Positions 1 through 8,381 are shown, counted from the first letter of the stretch. The stretch: 64,000 bases of DNA from RGIG4608 sp045651165 (GCA_045651165.1 JAZRRX010000039.1:62001-126000); one strand, 5' to 3'. Notes: a model not told the origin generated them from the letters alone. Numbers and translations are program-made.

Positions 1-665
1 ACAAGCTCTCTAACCTCGGCAATAATTTCTTCTTTTCTGCGACTTCTTTCGCGACCTCTTACATAAGGCACAATGCAGTATGTGCAGAAATTATTGCAAC
101 CATACATAATTGACACCCAAGCACGATAATTACTCTCACGTCTAATTGGTAGACCCTCTGCAACAGAATAATCCTCATCGGTACAATATAGACGCTTTCC
201 TTTTCTTATTTTTTCTGATAATAACTGAGGCAATTTATGAATAGCGGCAGTTGAAAATACAAAATCAACGTAAGGGTATTTAAATTTAATATCATTTACA
301 CGATGCTCTTGAGTTACCATGCAACCGCATACCGCAATAACAAGGTCGGGATTTTTCTGCTTAATGTGCTTATACTGTCCAATAATTGAAAGTGCCTTAA
401 GCTCTGCGTGTTCACGAATTGCACAAGTATTAACAACAATCAAATATGCCTTTTCGGGAGATGAAACTATTTCATATCCCATACTTGCAGCCATACCTGC
501 AATCTTTTCACTATCCGCCTCGTTTTGTTGACAACCAAATGTCATAACAAAAGCACCTTTGCGAAAACCGTGCTCTAAAACAAAACGGTCATTCTCTGCT
601 TTTATTTGATTTATATATTCAAATTGCTTTTCTATATCTTCGGGGGGTAATATTTTAGTTTTCAA
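1..665 (-). CDS. miaB: tRNA-2-methylthio-N6-dimethylallyladenosine synthase, N-terminal part
   Basis: Radical-SAM methylthiotransferase that modifies A37 of tRNAs reading codons starting with U. About 221 residues are visible; the C-terminal half (TRAM domain, rest of the radical-SAM barrel) lies beyond the left edge. The UPF0004 domain shows its three cysteines (TFGCQQNE, VNTCAIRE, AVCGCM) and the radical-SAM motif CNNFCTYC is present, followed by IVPYVRGRE. The start is a TTG at 663-665, 8 bases after a GGAGAG site; the nearby ATG runs into TGA at once. A consensus promoter lies upstream. The family call is secure. Confidence 0.93.
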   Translation of the reverse strand, partial: MKTKILPPEDIEKQFEYINQIKAENDRFVLEHGFRKGAFVMTFGCQQNEADSEKIAGMAASMGYEIVSSPEKAYLIVVNTCAIREHAELKALSIIGQYKHIKQKNPDLVIAVCGCMVTQEHRVNDIKFKYPYVDFVFSTAAIHKLPQLLSEKIRKGKRLYCTDEDYSVAEGLPIRRESNYRAWVSIMYGCNNFCTYCIVPYVRGRERSRRKEEIIAEVREL

Positions 666-701
666 AGCATAACTCTCCAATATACATTTTATCATCTTAT
701 A

Positions 702-730
702 ATTATACATTGTTTGACTCAAAAAGTCAA
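702..730 (-). promoter_or_regulatory. sigma-A promoter for miaB with inverted repeat over -35
   Basis: On the minus strand TTGACT (725-730), a 17-base spacer and TATAAT (702-707). The -35 lies in a perfect inverted repeat, TTGACT-5-AGTCAA (714-730), which could be an operator; no regulator is identified. Confidence 0.75.
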
Positions 731-773
731 GAAATTTATAATTAATATATAAATATTTTTATATATAATATCG

Positions 774-800
774 AAAAAGCCCTCAAATTGAGGGCTTTTT
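774..800 (-). terminator. Rho-independent terminator after the EEP-family gene
   Basis: A 12-bp perfect stem, AAAAAGCCCTCA / TGAGGGCTTTTT, with a 3-base loop. The A-run on the plus strand becomes the U-tract for the minus-strand gene ending at 803. Confidence 0.9.
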
Positions 801-802
801 AG

Positions 803-1666
803 TTATTTAAACTTTGCTTTTATATAGATAAATGGATGATCACTTGAATATACCCCGTCGTGGCAATTATCAACAATTCTATATTCAGAAACCACGCTTT
901 TTCCCTTGCTAATCATAATATAATCTATTCTATAACTCGCATCATCTGCATTCGAAGCGATTTTATATGAATCATCAAAAGCATCTTGTGTAGATCTAAT
1001 TGTTTCACTGCTAGGGTGTGAATTTAAATCACCTATCAAAAATGCCGGAATATTTCCAAAATCAGCAAGTTTATCAAGAATGACCTGAATTCCATTAATT
1101 CTCGCCTCAAAACTTTCATGATCCAAATGGGTATTAAATACAACAAATTCTTTATCGTTTGTTTTATCTTTTAATACAACATAAGTACAAATTCTATAAT
1201 TGGATGAGTCCCAATCTTTGCTCATTACCTCGGGTGTTTTACTCAACCAAAAGGTGCCACTATCAATCCTTTCAAATTTATCCTCTCTATAAAAAATAGG
1301 ACATCCTTCACTTAAAAAATCATCATCACGATATGTAATTTCATTTTCGTAATCAGGCATGGTTTTAACAAGATAGTTATATTGTACCCAATTTACTTCT
1401 TGAAATCCAATAATATCCGGTTTTACAGAATTAATATCTTCAGTTATTAAATGTGCACGATAAAACCAACTTTTTTTATAAAGATCATCATGGGCATAGC
1501 GTCTAATATTCGCACTCATTACAGTTATTTCGTCTGTTTCTTCGTTAGATAACTCAACTTTGGCTCGATCGAATATATATTTAGGATAATAAAAGAAATG
1601 AGTAACTAAATATATGGAAAGAACAATGAGTAATAAAATTAAAATAATTCTTATGGCTATATTCAT
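803..1666 (-). CDS. membrane-anchored endonuclease/exonuclease/phosphatase (EEP) family protein
   Basis: 287 residues. Residues about 4-27 form one N-terminal hydrophobic anchor, so the catalytic domain probably faces outward. EEP motifs appear in order: MSANIRRY, GFQEVN (metal-binding Glu), NTHLDHES, GDLNSHPSS, RIDYIMIS and the terminal SDHPF. This superfamily covers DNases, sphingomyelinases and inositol-phosphate phosphatases; the sequence resembles the stand-alone extracellular type more than exonuclease III, and the substrate cannot be told. It is divergent from topB, has its own promoter and ends at a strong terminator, so it is monocistronic. Confidence 0.85.
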   Translation of the reverse strand: MNIAIRIILILLLIVLSIYLVTHFFYYPKYIFDRAKVELSNEETDEITVMSANIRRYAHDDLYKKSWFYRAHLITEDINSVKPDIIGFQEVNWVQYNYLVKTMPDYENEITYRDDDFLSEGCPIFYREDKFERIDSGTFWLSKTPEVMSKDWDSSNYRICTYVVLKDKTNDKEFVVFNTHLDHESFEARINGIQVILDKLADFGNIPAFLIGDLNSHPSSETIRSTQDAFDDSYKIASNADDASYRIDYIMISKGKSVVSEYRIVDNCHDGVYSSDHPFIYIKAKFK

Positions 1667-1686
1667 AGTGCCTCCTTGTTTTTTTT

Positions 1687-1715
1687 ATTATATCACATCT
1701 AAATCGAATTTTCAA
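1687..1715 (-). promoter_or_regulatory. sigma-A promoter for the EEP-family gene
   Basis: Minus strand TTGAAA (1710-1715), 17-base spacer, TATAAT (1687-1692). It lies back to back with the topB promoter; the -35 boxes are 7 bases apart, so the two may compete. Confidence 0.8.
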
Positions 1716-1722
1716 GAATTTA

Positions 1723-1751
1723 TTGACACATTAAAATAAATGAGGTATAAT
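1723..1751 (+). promoter_or_regulatory. consensus sigma-A promoter for topB
   Basis: TTGACA (1723-1728), exactly 17 bases, TATAAT (1746-1751), about 35 bases before the topB start. Confidence 0.9.
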
Positions 1752-1785
1752 ATTAAAGTATTTTTGAGAAAGGAGAGTTTTGTAA

Positions 1786-3909
1786 ATGATACTTATAATT
1801 GCTGAAAAGCCATCACTTGCAAGAAATATTGCTGCAGGCATTGGTAAACTGTCTAATAAAAACGGTTATCTTGAAGGCAATGGATATATAATTACATGGG
1901 CTTTTGGTCATCTATTCTCGCTTGCAGATATTGAGTATTACAATCGCTCTCCTGACGGCACTAACCGTTGGACTATGCAAACTCTTCCATGCTTTCCTCA
2001 AAAATTCGTTTTTGAATTAAAGAAGGACGCCAAAAAACAAATTGATGCAGGCGTTCAAAAGCAATTTAACACTATAAAATATCTCTGCAATCGTTCTGAC
2101 GTAAATATGATTGTCAATGCGGGAGACGCGGACCGCGAGGGTGAAATAATTGTTCGCCTTTGTATCCAAAATGCTCTTGAAACTCCTAAAGAAATAAGAA
2201 GATTATGGCTTCCTGACCAGACACCACAAACTGTTGCTAAAGCGCTCACTGAGATGAAGCTCGATAATGAGTATAATAATCTTGCAAACGAGGGTTTCGC
2301 AAGAACGTATATAGATTGGCTATATGGTGTTAACCTCACTAGATACGCCACTCTTAAAACGGGTACTCTTTTGCGCGTTGGACGAGTAATTGTCCCAATA
2401 GTTAAAGCTATTTATGATAGAGATATGGCAATAAAGAATTTCGTGCCTGAAACGTATTATATTATAGCTAGTAAAGAGTTTACCAATGGCGAGGTTATTG
2501 AATTAAATGGAAAAGAAAAGTTCCCCAAGGATATGCTTAACAAAGCACAGGAGCTTTGCGATAAATATAATGCTTCAACTGCAGTTGTAACTAATGTTAA
2601 ACGCAAAAAAGATACACTTGCACCAGGAAAACTTTATTCCCTTTCTAAGCTTCAAAACGTGCTTGGTAAGAAGTATAAAATGTCAATGAAACAAAGTCTT
2701 GACATCATTCAAAAACTCTATGAAAATGGTTATTTAACCTATCCTAGAACTAACTCTGAATATCTTGCCACAACTGAACAAGGCAAGGTGAAAACTATTC
2801 TTGAAAATTGCAAAAAACTTGGTTACCCTGTTGAATTTAAGTTTTCTAAAAAGATATTTGATGATTCAAAAATTGAATCTCACTCTGCGTTGACCCCAAC
2901 GTATAAAATTCCTGATTCTTCTAAACTCACCCCTGATGAAATGAAGGTTTATTCTACGGTATTCCGTCGTTTTGTAGCGGTATTTTGCGCTGAAGAATGT
3001 ATAGTTGAACGTAGTGAAATAACTATCAAGGTTGGAGAATATGAAGAGTTCTCTATCAAAGGTACTGTTATTCTTCAAAAGGGTTGGACAAAGTATGATG
3101 ACTATACTCAAAAGGATAAAATTTTGCCCAAACTTGCTAAGGGGGACATTGTAAATATTAATTTCCGTCCCACTGAAAAAGAAACCGCTCCGCCAAGACA
3201 TTATACAATAGAAACCTTAAATAACTATCTTAAAAATCCATTTAAAGAAGATAAGGCAGCTCTTGACGAAAAGGCACAAATCGACGATACGGATAATGCT
3301 GATGATACCGAAGATTATAAGGCAATATTCGAGGGGCTTGAGTTAGGTACCGAAGCGACAAGAACAGGCATTATAGATAATGCTAGAAATAGCCAATATA
3401 TTCATTTAAATAAAGATGTTTATACCATTTTACCAGGTGGAATATTTATGATTGAATCACTTATGAGAATGAATATAAACATGGATAAATATAAAACAAG
3501 TCAGTTAGGACAAGCTTTAAAGAAAGTGTATAAAGGTCAATTGGAAATCGAAGATGCTATTAAATTAACCGAGAATGAATTGGCTCAGATATTTGATAGC
3601 AAGGATCTTCCTATTGAGCTTGATACTGACAATGGATTTGTTGGTGATATTATTGGTAAATGTCCACTTTGTGATGGTGAGGTTAAAAGAACAAAATTTG
3701 GATACGGTTGCTCTAATTACAAAGAAACTGGTTGTAAGTTTGCAATTAGTGGATACATTTTAGGGCGTTCAATTTCGAAATCCAATGTTCAAATGCTTAT
3801 AACCTCTGGCAAAACATCAAAAATTCAAGGATTTACTTCAAAAAATGGTAAGAAATTTGATGCCTTCTTAAAATTACAAGACGGAAAAGTTGTCTTCGAC
3901 TTTTCATAA
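1786..3909 (+). CDS. topB: DNA topoisomerase III
   Basis: Type IA topoisomerase of 707 residues, which passes and decatenates single strands, for example at converging forks. The N-terminal TOPRIM domain begins with ILIIAEKPS (catalytic Glu) and carries DADREGE. The active-site tyrosine is Tyr319 in LTYPRTNSEYL. The C-terminus has a zinc ribbon (CPLC, then CSNY and GCKF) about 70 residues from the end, as in Firmicutes TopB. An AAGGAGAG site precedes the ATG. Length is normal and nothing is missing. Confidence 0.96.
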   Translation: MILIIAEKPSLARNIAAGIGKLSNKNGYLEGNGYIITWAFGHLFSLADIEYYNRSPDGTNRWTMQTLPCFPQKFVFELKKDAKKQIDAGVQKQFNTIKYLCNRSDVNMIVNAGDADREGEIIVRLCIQNALETPKEIRRLWLPDQTPQTVAKALTEMKLDNEYNNLANEGFARTYIDWLYGVNLTRYATLKTGTLLRVGRVIVPIVKAIYDRDMAIKNFVPETYYIIASKEFTNGEVIELNGKEKFPKDMLNKAQELCDKYNASTAVVTNVKRKKDTLAPGKLYSLSKLQNVLGKKYKMSMKQSLDIIQKLYENGYLTYPRTNSEYLATTEQGKVKTILENCKKLGYPVEFKFSKKIFDDSKIESHSALTPTYKIPDSSKLTPDEMKVYSTVFRRFVAVFCAEECIVERSEITIKVGEYEEFSIKGTVILQKGWTKYDDYTQKDKILPKLAKGDIVNINFRPTEKETAPPRHYTIETLNNYLKNPFKEDKAALDEKAQIDDTDNADDTEDYKAIFEGLELGTEATRTGIIDNARNSQYIHLNKDVYTILPGGIFMIESLMRMNINMDKYKTSQLGQALKKVYKGQLEIEDAIKLTENELAQIFDSKDLPIELDTDNGFVGDIIGKCPLCDGEVKRTKFGYGCSNYKETGCKFAISGYILGRSISKSNVQMLITSGKTSKIQGFTSKNGKKFDAFLKLQDGKVVFDFS

Positions 3910-3950
3910 CAAATCTCCTCTTTTTAACACATAAATCGCCACAAAAATAT

Positions 3951-3967
3951 ACTGTTAATATAACAGT
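3951..3967 (+). terminator. weak AT-rich hairpin after topB
   Basis: ACTGTTA-3-TAACAGT, a perfect 7-bp stem followed by TTTATTTG. It is a possible weak terminator for topB; the low GC content makes this uncertain. Confidence 0.35.
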
Positions 3968-4049
3968 TTTATTTGTGAAAATTTTCCTTTTTTAATTTTT
4001 TGAGATGTGATTAAACTACATTCAAAAATGGGAAAAATATACCTGTAAC

Positions 4050-4073
4050 CAGATAAGACTGATGGCTTATCTG
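4050..4073 (+). promoter_or_regulatory. 8-bp inverted repeat just before the mazF ribosome-binding site
   Basis: CAGATAAG-8-CTTATCTG is a perfect inverted repeat ending a few bases before the GGAGG site. It could be an operator or a 5'-UTR hairpin that affects translation of the toxin-like gene. Confidence 0.5.
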
Positions 4074-4089
4074 CTTTGGAGGTATTGTA

Positions 4090-4455
4090 ATGAGTGTTAA
4101 AAGAGGAGATATTTTTTATGCGGATTTAAGTCCTGTAATTGGTTCTGAGCAAGGAGGATTGCGTCCTGTTTTAATTGTTCAAAATGATGTTGGAAATAGA
4201 TATAGTCCAACTGTTATTGCAGCCGCTATTACATCAAAAATGGGAAAAACACATCTTCCCACACATATAGATATTCAGGCTAGCGGTGTTGGCTTGGCTA
4301 AAGACTCTGTTATTTTACTTGAACAAATTAGAACGATTGACAAACAAAGATTAAAGGAAAAAATGGGACATCTTGACGATAGCATTATGAATGAGGTCAA
4401 TTCCGCCATTGCCGTAAGTTTTGGACTTAATCTGCCTGGTATAAGTAATGAATAA
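4090..4455 (+). CDS. ndoA: MazF/PemK (NdoA/EndoA)-type endoribonuclease, no antitoxin partner visible
   Basis: 121 residues, close to B. subtilis NdoA in length and pattern: the start VKRGDIFYADLSPVIGSEQ, GLRPVLIVQND, then the AAITS and VLLEQIRTIDK strands. The family cuts mRNA at short single-stranded motifs. A MazE/EndoAI antitoxin normally sits directly upstream; here the upstream neighbour is topB with a 180-base gap and no antitoxin ORF, so this is a solo gene. The antitoxin may be encoded elsewhere. An inverted repeat lies directly before its ribosome-binding site. Confidence 0.9.
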   Translation: MSVKRGDIFYADLSPVIGSEQGGLRPVLIVQNDVGNRYSPTVIAAAITSKMGKTHLPTHIDIQASGVGLAKDSVILLEQIRTIDKQRLKEKMGHLDDSIMNEVNSAIAVSFGLNLPGISNE

Positions 4456-4479
4456 TTGATATTTCTTTACAAATTATTC

Positions 4480-4508
4480 TTGATTTTGTTTCAAATATGG
4501 TGTAAAAT
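4480..4508 (+). promoter_or_regulatory. sigma-A-like promoter for the thioesterase gene
   Basis: TTGATT (4480-4485), 17 bases, TAAAAT (4503-4508). The expected transcription start falls within the palindrome at 4511-4534. Confidence 0.65.
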
Positions 4509-4510
4509 AT

Positions 4511-4534
4511 AAATTGTTGATACCTCAACAATTT
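4511..4534 (+). promoter_or_regulatory. 10-bp palindrome at the +1 region of the thioesterase promoter
   Basis: AAATTGTTGA-4-TCAACAATTT is a perfect inverted repeat starting 3 bases after the -10 box, a typical position for a repressor operator. It does not match the FapR fatty-acid operator as I know it. It could instead act as a 5'-UTR hairpin. Confidence 0.55.
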
Positions 4535-4551
4535 ATCATTGGAGATTGATT

Positions 4552-5292
4552 ATGAAGTTTTCACAAAATTATACTATTCGTTGGCACGATACCAATGCCA
4601 ACAGAGAGATAACTCCTTCAGCTATATTAACCTTAATGCAAGAAACCACAAATAAACATATACAAACTATATACCCTACCTTAGAGTATATTCGTGATGA
4701 ACTTCATCAGGCATTTATACTTTCAAAGGTATACATGCGTTTTCATGAGCCAGCTCATGCTTATGAAGAGATTACTGTTGACACTTGGACGGGTGAAGAA
4801 TCTCGTGGCTTTACATTTTATAGAAGCTTTGCTGTAAAGGTAGACAATAGAGTAATTGCAGATGCTCTTACCTTGTGGTGTCTTATTGATACCGAAAATC
4901 ACAAGCTTCTTCCTGTAACTAAATTTGAAAATAACTTTGTTGACGAGCCATCTATAGATATTGTAATGCCTCGCAAAATCAAATTTCCAGCTGATTTACC
5001 TCTTGAATTTGTTGGCAATAGAAAAATAGTATATAGCGATATAGATTACAATAAGCACATGAACAATACCCATTATCCCAATATGCTTATTGACTTTCTC
5101 CCCCATCCTGAAAAGTTCAAGGTTAAGGAACTCATGCTTTCATTTTTAAAAGGTGCTATTTATAACGATGAAATCGAGATACATAGATGCTGTGAAAATG
5201 ATACTTTTTATTTTAAAACTATCAATTCACTCGAAAACACTTGTCTTGAAGCATTTATAAAAACTGAACCTCAAAATTTTGAAATTAAATAG
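4552..5292 (+). CDS. acyl-ACP thioesterase (FatA/FatB family)
   Basis: 246 residues with two hotdog domains. It releases fatty acids from acyl carrier protein. The start shows the family pattern YTIRWHDTNANREITPSAIL, then WTGEESRGFTFYRSF. The second hotdog carries SDIDYNKHMNNTHYPNM, holding the catalytic Asn-His region. I prefer the ATG at 4552, 7 bases after GGAG, over an in-frame TTG 6 bases upstream. It has its own promoter with a palindrome at +1, so expression is probably controlled. Confidence 0.9.
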   Translation: MKFSQNYTIRWHDTNANREITPSAILTLMQETTNKHIQTIYPTLEYIRDELHQAFILSKVYMRFHEPAHAYEEITVDTWTGEESRGFTFYRSFAVKVDNRVIADALTLWCLIDTENHKLLPVTKFENNFVDEPSIDIVMPRKIKFPADLPLEFVGNRKIVYSDIDYNKHMNNTHYPNMLIDFLPHPEKFKVKELMLSFLKGAIYNDEIEIHRCCENDTFYFKTINSLENTCLEAFIKTEPQNFEIK

Positions 5293-5299
5293 TAATAAA

Positions 5300-5349
5300 T
5301 AACCTCCGTTAATCATATAGTTTATTAACTATTAAAATTACGGAGGTTA
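5300..5349 (+). promoter_or_regulatory. hairpin that sequesters the ribosome-binding site of the next gene
   Basis: TAACCTCCGT (5300-5309) pairs perfectly with ACGGAGGTTA (5340-5349), which contains the GGAGG site of the gene at 5357. A nested stem TAGTT-4-AACTA lies in the loop. When folded, this would hide the ribosome-binding site. There is no U-run after the stem, so a terminator is less likely. Confidence 0.6.
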
Positions 5350-5356
5350 AATATTT

Positions 5357-6007
5357 ATGAAATCAATCAAAATCGGTTCTCTTTTATTATTTTTGGCAGT
5401 AATAATAACTGCAGTGTTTGTGGGTGGCAAGCAAATCAACTCTACTATTGAAGAAACTATAAAATCAAACTATCAATCAGAGATTGAGATACTAAAAGAT
5501 AAGCTAAACAAACAGTCAGAATTAATTAACTCAATAATAAACATTAACAATAAAACTGAAGATAATAATAGCAATCAAAATACTTCTACGACCACAAATC
5601 CGAATGATAGCACAAATACAAACAATACGCCAATTGAAGATAAAATTGAATTTGAATACATAAAAGAAAATGGTGGAATTACAATTACCAAGTACATTGG
5701 AAAGCAGACGAATGTCCAAGTCCCCAATAATATTGAGCAACTCCCAGTCCTTAAAATTGGAGAAAATTCTTTTGCAGATACAAAAATTAAAAGCATTACT
5801 ATTCCTTCAAGTTGCACAGAAATCGATTGGTTCGCGTTTTATGGATGTTACGCTTTAAGTACTGTATATATTTCGTCAAATGTTCAAACAATTGGTTATG
5901 GTGCATTCGAGTCATGCTCAAAATCATTGACAATTTATTGCGAGAAAAACTCTTTTGCTGAAAAATATGCTCAAAGCTTTGGCATATCATATAATTATTT
6001 TAAATAA
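5357..6007 (+). CDS. membrane-anchored BspA-type leucine-rich-repeat protein
   Basis: 216 residues. Residues about 5-24 form one hydrophobic anchor; a predicted helical stretch (about 30-55) and an Asn/Thr-rich linker (about 57-88) follow. The C-terminal half has LRR_5 repeats: LPVLKIGENSFADTKI, KSITIPSSCTEIDWFAFYGCYAL and VQTIGYGAFESCS. Such proteins are usually surface-displayed and bind proteins or glycans; no enzyme motif is seen. It lies 64 bases after the thioesterase, behind a hairpin covering its ribosome-binding site, and a second LRR protein is at 34608. Confidence 0.8.
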   Translation: MKSIKIGSLLLFLAVIITAVFVGGKQINSTIEETIKSNYQSEIEILKDKLNKQSELINSIININNKTEDNNSNQNTSTTTNPNDSTNTNNTPIEDKIEFEYIKENGGITITKYIGKQTNVQVPNNIEQLPVLKIGENSFADTKIKSITIPSSCTEIDWFAFYGCYALSTVYISSNVQTIGYGAFESCSKSLTIYCEKNSFAEKYAQSFGISYNYFK

Positions 6008-6040
6008 AACAAGAGCCCGTATGAACGGGCTCTTGTTTTA
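6005..6040. terminator. bidirectional terminator between convergent genes
   Basis: A perfect 16-bp stem, TAAAACAAGAGCCCGT / ACGGGCTCTTGTTTTA, with loop ATGA. U-rich sequence follows in both directions, so it serves the LRR gene and the regulator gene. Confidence 0.92.
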
Positions 6041-6400
6041 TTCTAATATCATCTTTTTGATTGCATCGAATGATTCATCACTAATATGGTGCTCGATTTT
6101 ACAAGCATCATCGCTTGCAATTTCTTCGCTAACACCAATTTTAACTAAAAATTCAGTTAATATTCTATGTCTTTCATAAATTTTTTCTGCAACTTCTCTT
6201 CCTTCTTCGGTTAAAGTAAGATGTCCGCTTTCATCGACATTAACGTGACCACTTTTTTTCAATATTCCAAGAGCACGGCTTACGCTTGGTTTTGAATAAC
6301 CCATATAATCACAAATATCTATTGCGCGAATATCTTTACCCTGTTTTGTAAGAACCAAGATGCTTTCAAGATACATCTCGCCCGATTCGTATAAGCTCAT
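6038..6400 (-). CDS. DtxR/MntR-family metal-dependent transcriptional regulator
   Basis: 120 residues: an N-terminal winged helix-turn-helix (YLESILVL, then MGYSKPSVSRALGILKKSGHV) and a dimerisation/metal-binding domain (ERHRILTEFL, CKIEHHISDESF) holding the His/Glu/Cys metal ligands. No SH3-like third domain, so the size is MntR-like. It would repress uptake or activate efflux genes for manganese or iron; no metal transporter is adjacent. It lies 12 bases after dxs in the same direction, so it is probably co-transcribed with it. Whether it senses Mn or Fe is not certain. Confidence 0.87.
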   Translation of the reverse strand: MSLYESGEMYLESILVLTKQGKDIRAIDICDYMGYSKPSVSRALGILKKSGHVNVDESGHLTLTEEGREVAEKIYERHRILTEFLVKIGVSEEIASDDACKIEHHISDESFDAIKKMILE

Positions 6401-6412
6401 ACACCGTCCTCC

Positions 6413-8281
6413 TTAAAGATTCATAATTTTATTTGCTATTGATTGAGCATCGAGACCAAAGGATTTATAAATATCTTTGCCGTAATTATCTGCAAAAGTG
6501 TCTTCTAATGCAATAATAGACGTTTTTTTATTATTCATTAATTGATAGTTGGATAATTTATCTAATAGCATCATACCAAATCCGCCCGCCTTTATTTCTT
6601 CCTCAAGAGTAATAATTGAGATGCTTTGGGTTGGTAATACAGATAATATGTCATTTACCAAATCGTTATATGGCAAAATTCTTTCAACTAAAACTATTCC
6701 AAGATTAATTCCTTTTTCGTGAAGAATTTGCTTTGCTTTTATAGCCTCTACTGTAATAGCACCATGCGTAATTATTAGAGCATCAAGCAGCTCTGGATTT
6801 GAGAAATTAGTCTTGATTCCAAGTGTGTTTATGCCGTCTGAATAGAATTCTTTTAGAATTTCTTCGTGCTCTTCACCCTTATTGTATCTAATTGCGCAAG
6901 GTGATTCTGTATCATTTGCCTTTGTTAGAGCCTCGCGAAGTACAGAATAAGTAACCGGTGCATAAAGTGTTATATTGGGCATTTGTGAAAGCATTGCTAC
7001 ATCATAAATTCCATGGTGTGTTGGACCGTCAGAAGCATTGAGTCCCGCTCTATCAATACAGAGCTTTACTGGTAAATTTTGCAGAGCCATATCGTGGATA
7101 ATCTGATCGTAAGATCTCTGCAAGAATGTTGAATATACGGCAAAATAGGGTTTAATTCCCTCTGCTGCTAGACCACTGGCAAATGTTAACCCATGCTCCT
7201 CTGCAATTCCAACGTCAAATGTTCTGTTGGGAAATTGTTGAGAAAATTCGCAAAGACCAGTTCCATCAAGCATAGCTGCTGTGATAACACAAATTTTGTC
7301 GTCATTTTGAGCTAATTCAAGCATATATTTGCCAAATTCGTTTGAAAAACTGCTCTTTTGTGGTTTTGAGTTTTTAGACGAAATTCCGTGATATTCACCA
7401 GGATTCTTTTCGGCGGGCTCATAGCCCTTACCCTTAACAGTATTTACATGAATGATAGCACTCTGATTGGAATTTTTTGCGATTTTTAATGCATCTTCAA
7501 CTTGCTTTTCATCATTACCATCTATGGGGCCGATATAAAATAGTCCTAAATTTTCAAAATAATTAGAGCCGTAAAAAATATCTTTAATTCTCTTTTTAAT
7601 ATTTCTTAGGAGTTTGAATATAGGTTTACCAATAAGAGGTATAGAGATAAGTACACGTCTTGTTATAGCTTTGGTATTAACATAACTTTTTCTTAAACGT
7701 AGTTTAGTTAAAACCTTTGCGAAACTACCTATATTTTTAGATATAGACATCTCATTTTCATTTAAAACTATAATTAATTTAAGATCTTTTTCGCAGTTGT
7801 TAAGAGCTTCATGTACCATACCACCGGTAAAAGCTCCATCACCTAGAACAACAATCGTTGTTGCATCTTTACCAAGCAATTTGTCTGCTTGTGCAAATCC
7901 AAGACCTGCGGAAATAGAGGTGGAACTGTGTCCTGCACCAAAACAATCGCAATCGCTCTCGTTTCGTTTGGTAAAGCCACTAAGGCCACAACCTTGTCTT
8001 AACTTATCAAAACGTTCTTTTCTTCCGGTGATAATCTTATGAACATAACTTTGATGTCCAACATCGAAAATCAAATGATCATTTGGAACATCAAAAACCC
8101 TATGTATAGCCAATGTGAGCTCGACAACACCGAGATTGGAGGCAAGATGCCCTCCATTTTGTTCAACCTTTTCAACCAAAAAGTGTCTAATTTCCTCTGC
8201 AAGAGGCGAAATTTCGTCCTCCTGCAAGTTTTTAAGATCTGCAGGAGAATTAATTTTATCAAGATATTTATAATCTGCCAT
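6413..8281 (-). CDS. dxs: 1-deoxy-D-xylulose-5-phosphate synthase
   Basis: Thiamine-diphosphate enzyme that condenses pyruvate and glyceraldehyde-3-phosphate, the first step of MEP isoprenoid synthesis and a source for thiamine and pyridoxal. 622 residues from the ATG at 8281, which follows GGAGA by a normal gap; an in-frame TTG 12 bases upstream lies inside the ribosome-binding site and is rejected. Motifs: GHQSYVHKIITGR, the ThDP site GDGAFTGGM to LNENEMSI, the pyrimidine-domain IAEEHGLTFASG, and DRAGLNASDGPTHHG. It has its own promoter and is followed by the metal regulator. Confidence 0.96.
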   Translation of the reverse strand: MADYKYLDKINSPADLKNLQEDEISPLAEEIRHFLVEKVEQNGGHLASNLGVVELTLAIHRVFDVPNDHLIFDVGHQSYVHKIITGRKERFDKLRQGCGLSGFTKRNESDCDCFGAGHSSTSISAGLGFAQADKLLGKDATTIVVLGDGAFTGGMVHEALNNCEKDLKLIIVLNENEMSISKNIGSFAKVLTKLRLRKSYVNTKAITRRVLISIPLIGKPIFKLLRNIKKRIKDIFYGSNYFENLGLFYIGPIDGNDEKQVEDALKIAKNSNQSAIIHVNTVKGKGYEPAEKNPGEYHGISSKNSKPQKSSFSNEFGKYMLELAQNDDKICVITAAMLDGTGLCEFSQQFPNRTFDVGIAEEHGLTFASGLAAEGIKPYFAVYSTFLQRSYDQIIHDMALQNLPVKLCIDRAGLNASDGPTHHGIYDVAMLSQMPNITLYAPVTYSVLREALTKANDTESPCAIRYNKGEEHEEILKEFYSDGINTLGIKTNFSNPELLDALIITHGAITVEAIKAKQILHEKGINLGIVLVERILPYNDLVNDILSVLPTQSISIITLEEEIKAGGFGMMLLDKLSNYQLMNNKKTSIIALEDTFADNYGKDIYKSFGLDAQSIANKIMNL

Positions 8282-8311
8282 ATAATTCTCCAATCATAGT
8301 ATATCTATATT

Positions 8312-8339
8312 ATTATATCACTTTTTTTCTATTTTTCAA
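8312..8339 (-). promoter_or_regulatory. sigma-A promoter for dxs
   Basis: Minus strand TTGAAA (8334-8339), 16-base spacer, TATAAT (8312-8317), about 30 bases before the dxs start. Confidence 0.75.
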
Positions 8340-8353
8340 TAGATAATATAAAA

Positions 8354-8381
8354 AAAGAGCTTGGAAAATTCCAAGCTCTTT
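8354..8381 (-). terminator. terminator after lysS
   Basis: Stem AAAGAGCTTGG / CCAAGCTCTTT (11 bp) with a 6-base loop; the A-run on its left gives the U-tract for minus-strand transcription from lysS. Confidence 0.9.

Noticed and set aside
319..531. 70-codon plus-strand ORF
   Set aside because: Antisense shadow of miaB; no ribosome-binding site.
803..1666. Second exonuclease III
   Set aside because: EEP motifs are present, but the N-terminal anchor and lack of the ExoIII-specific WWSY and NVAHEEIDL segments speak against it.
2055..2351. 98-codon minus-strand ORF
   Set aside because: Shadow inside topB, no start signals.
5357..6007. Lipoprotein signal in the short LRR protein
   Set aside because: No cysteine in a lipobox near residues 15-30; a simple membrane anchor fits.
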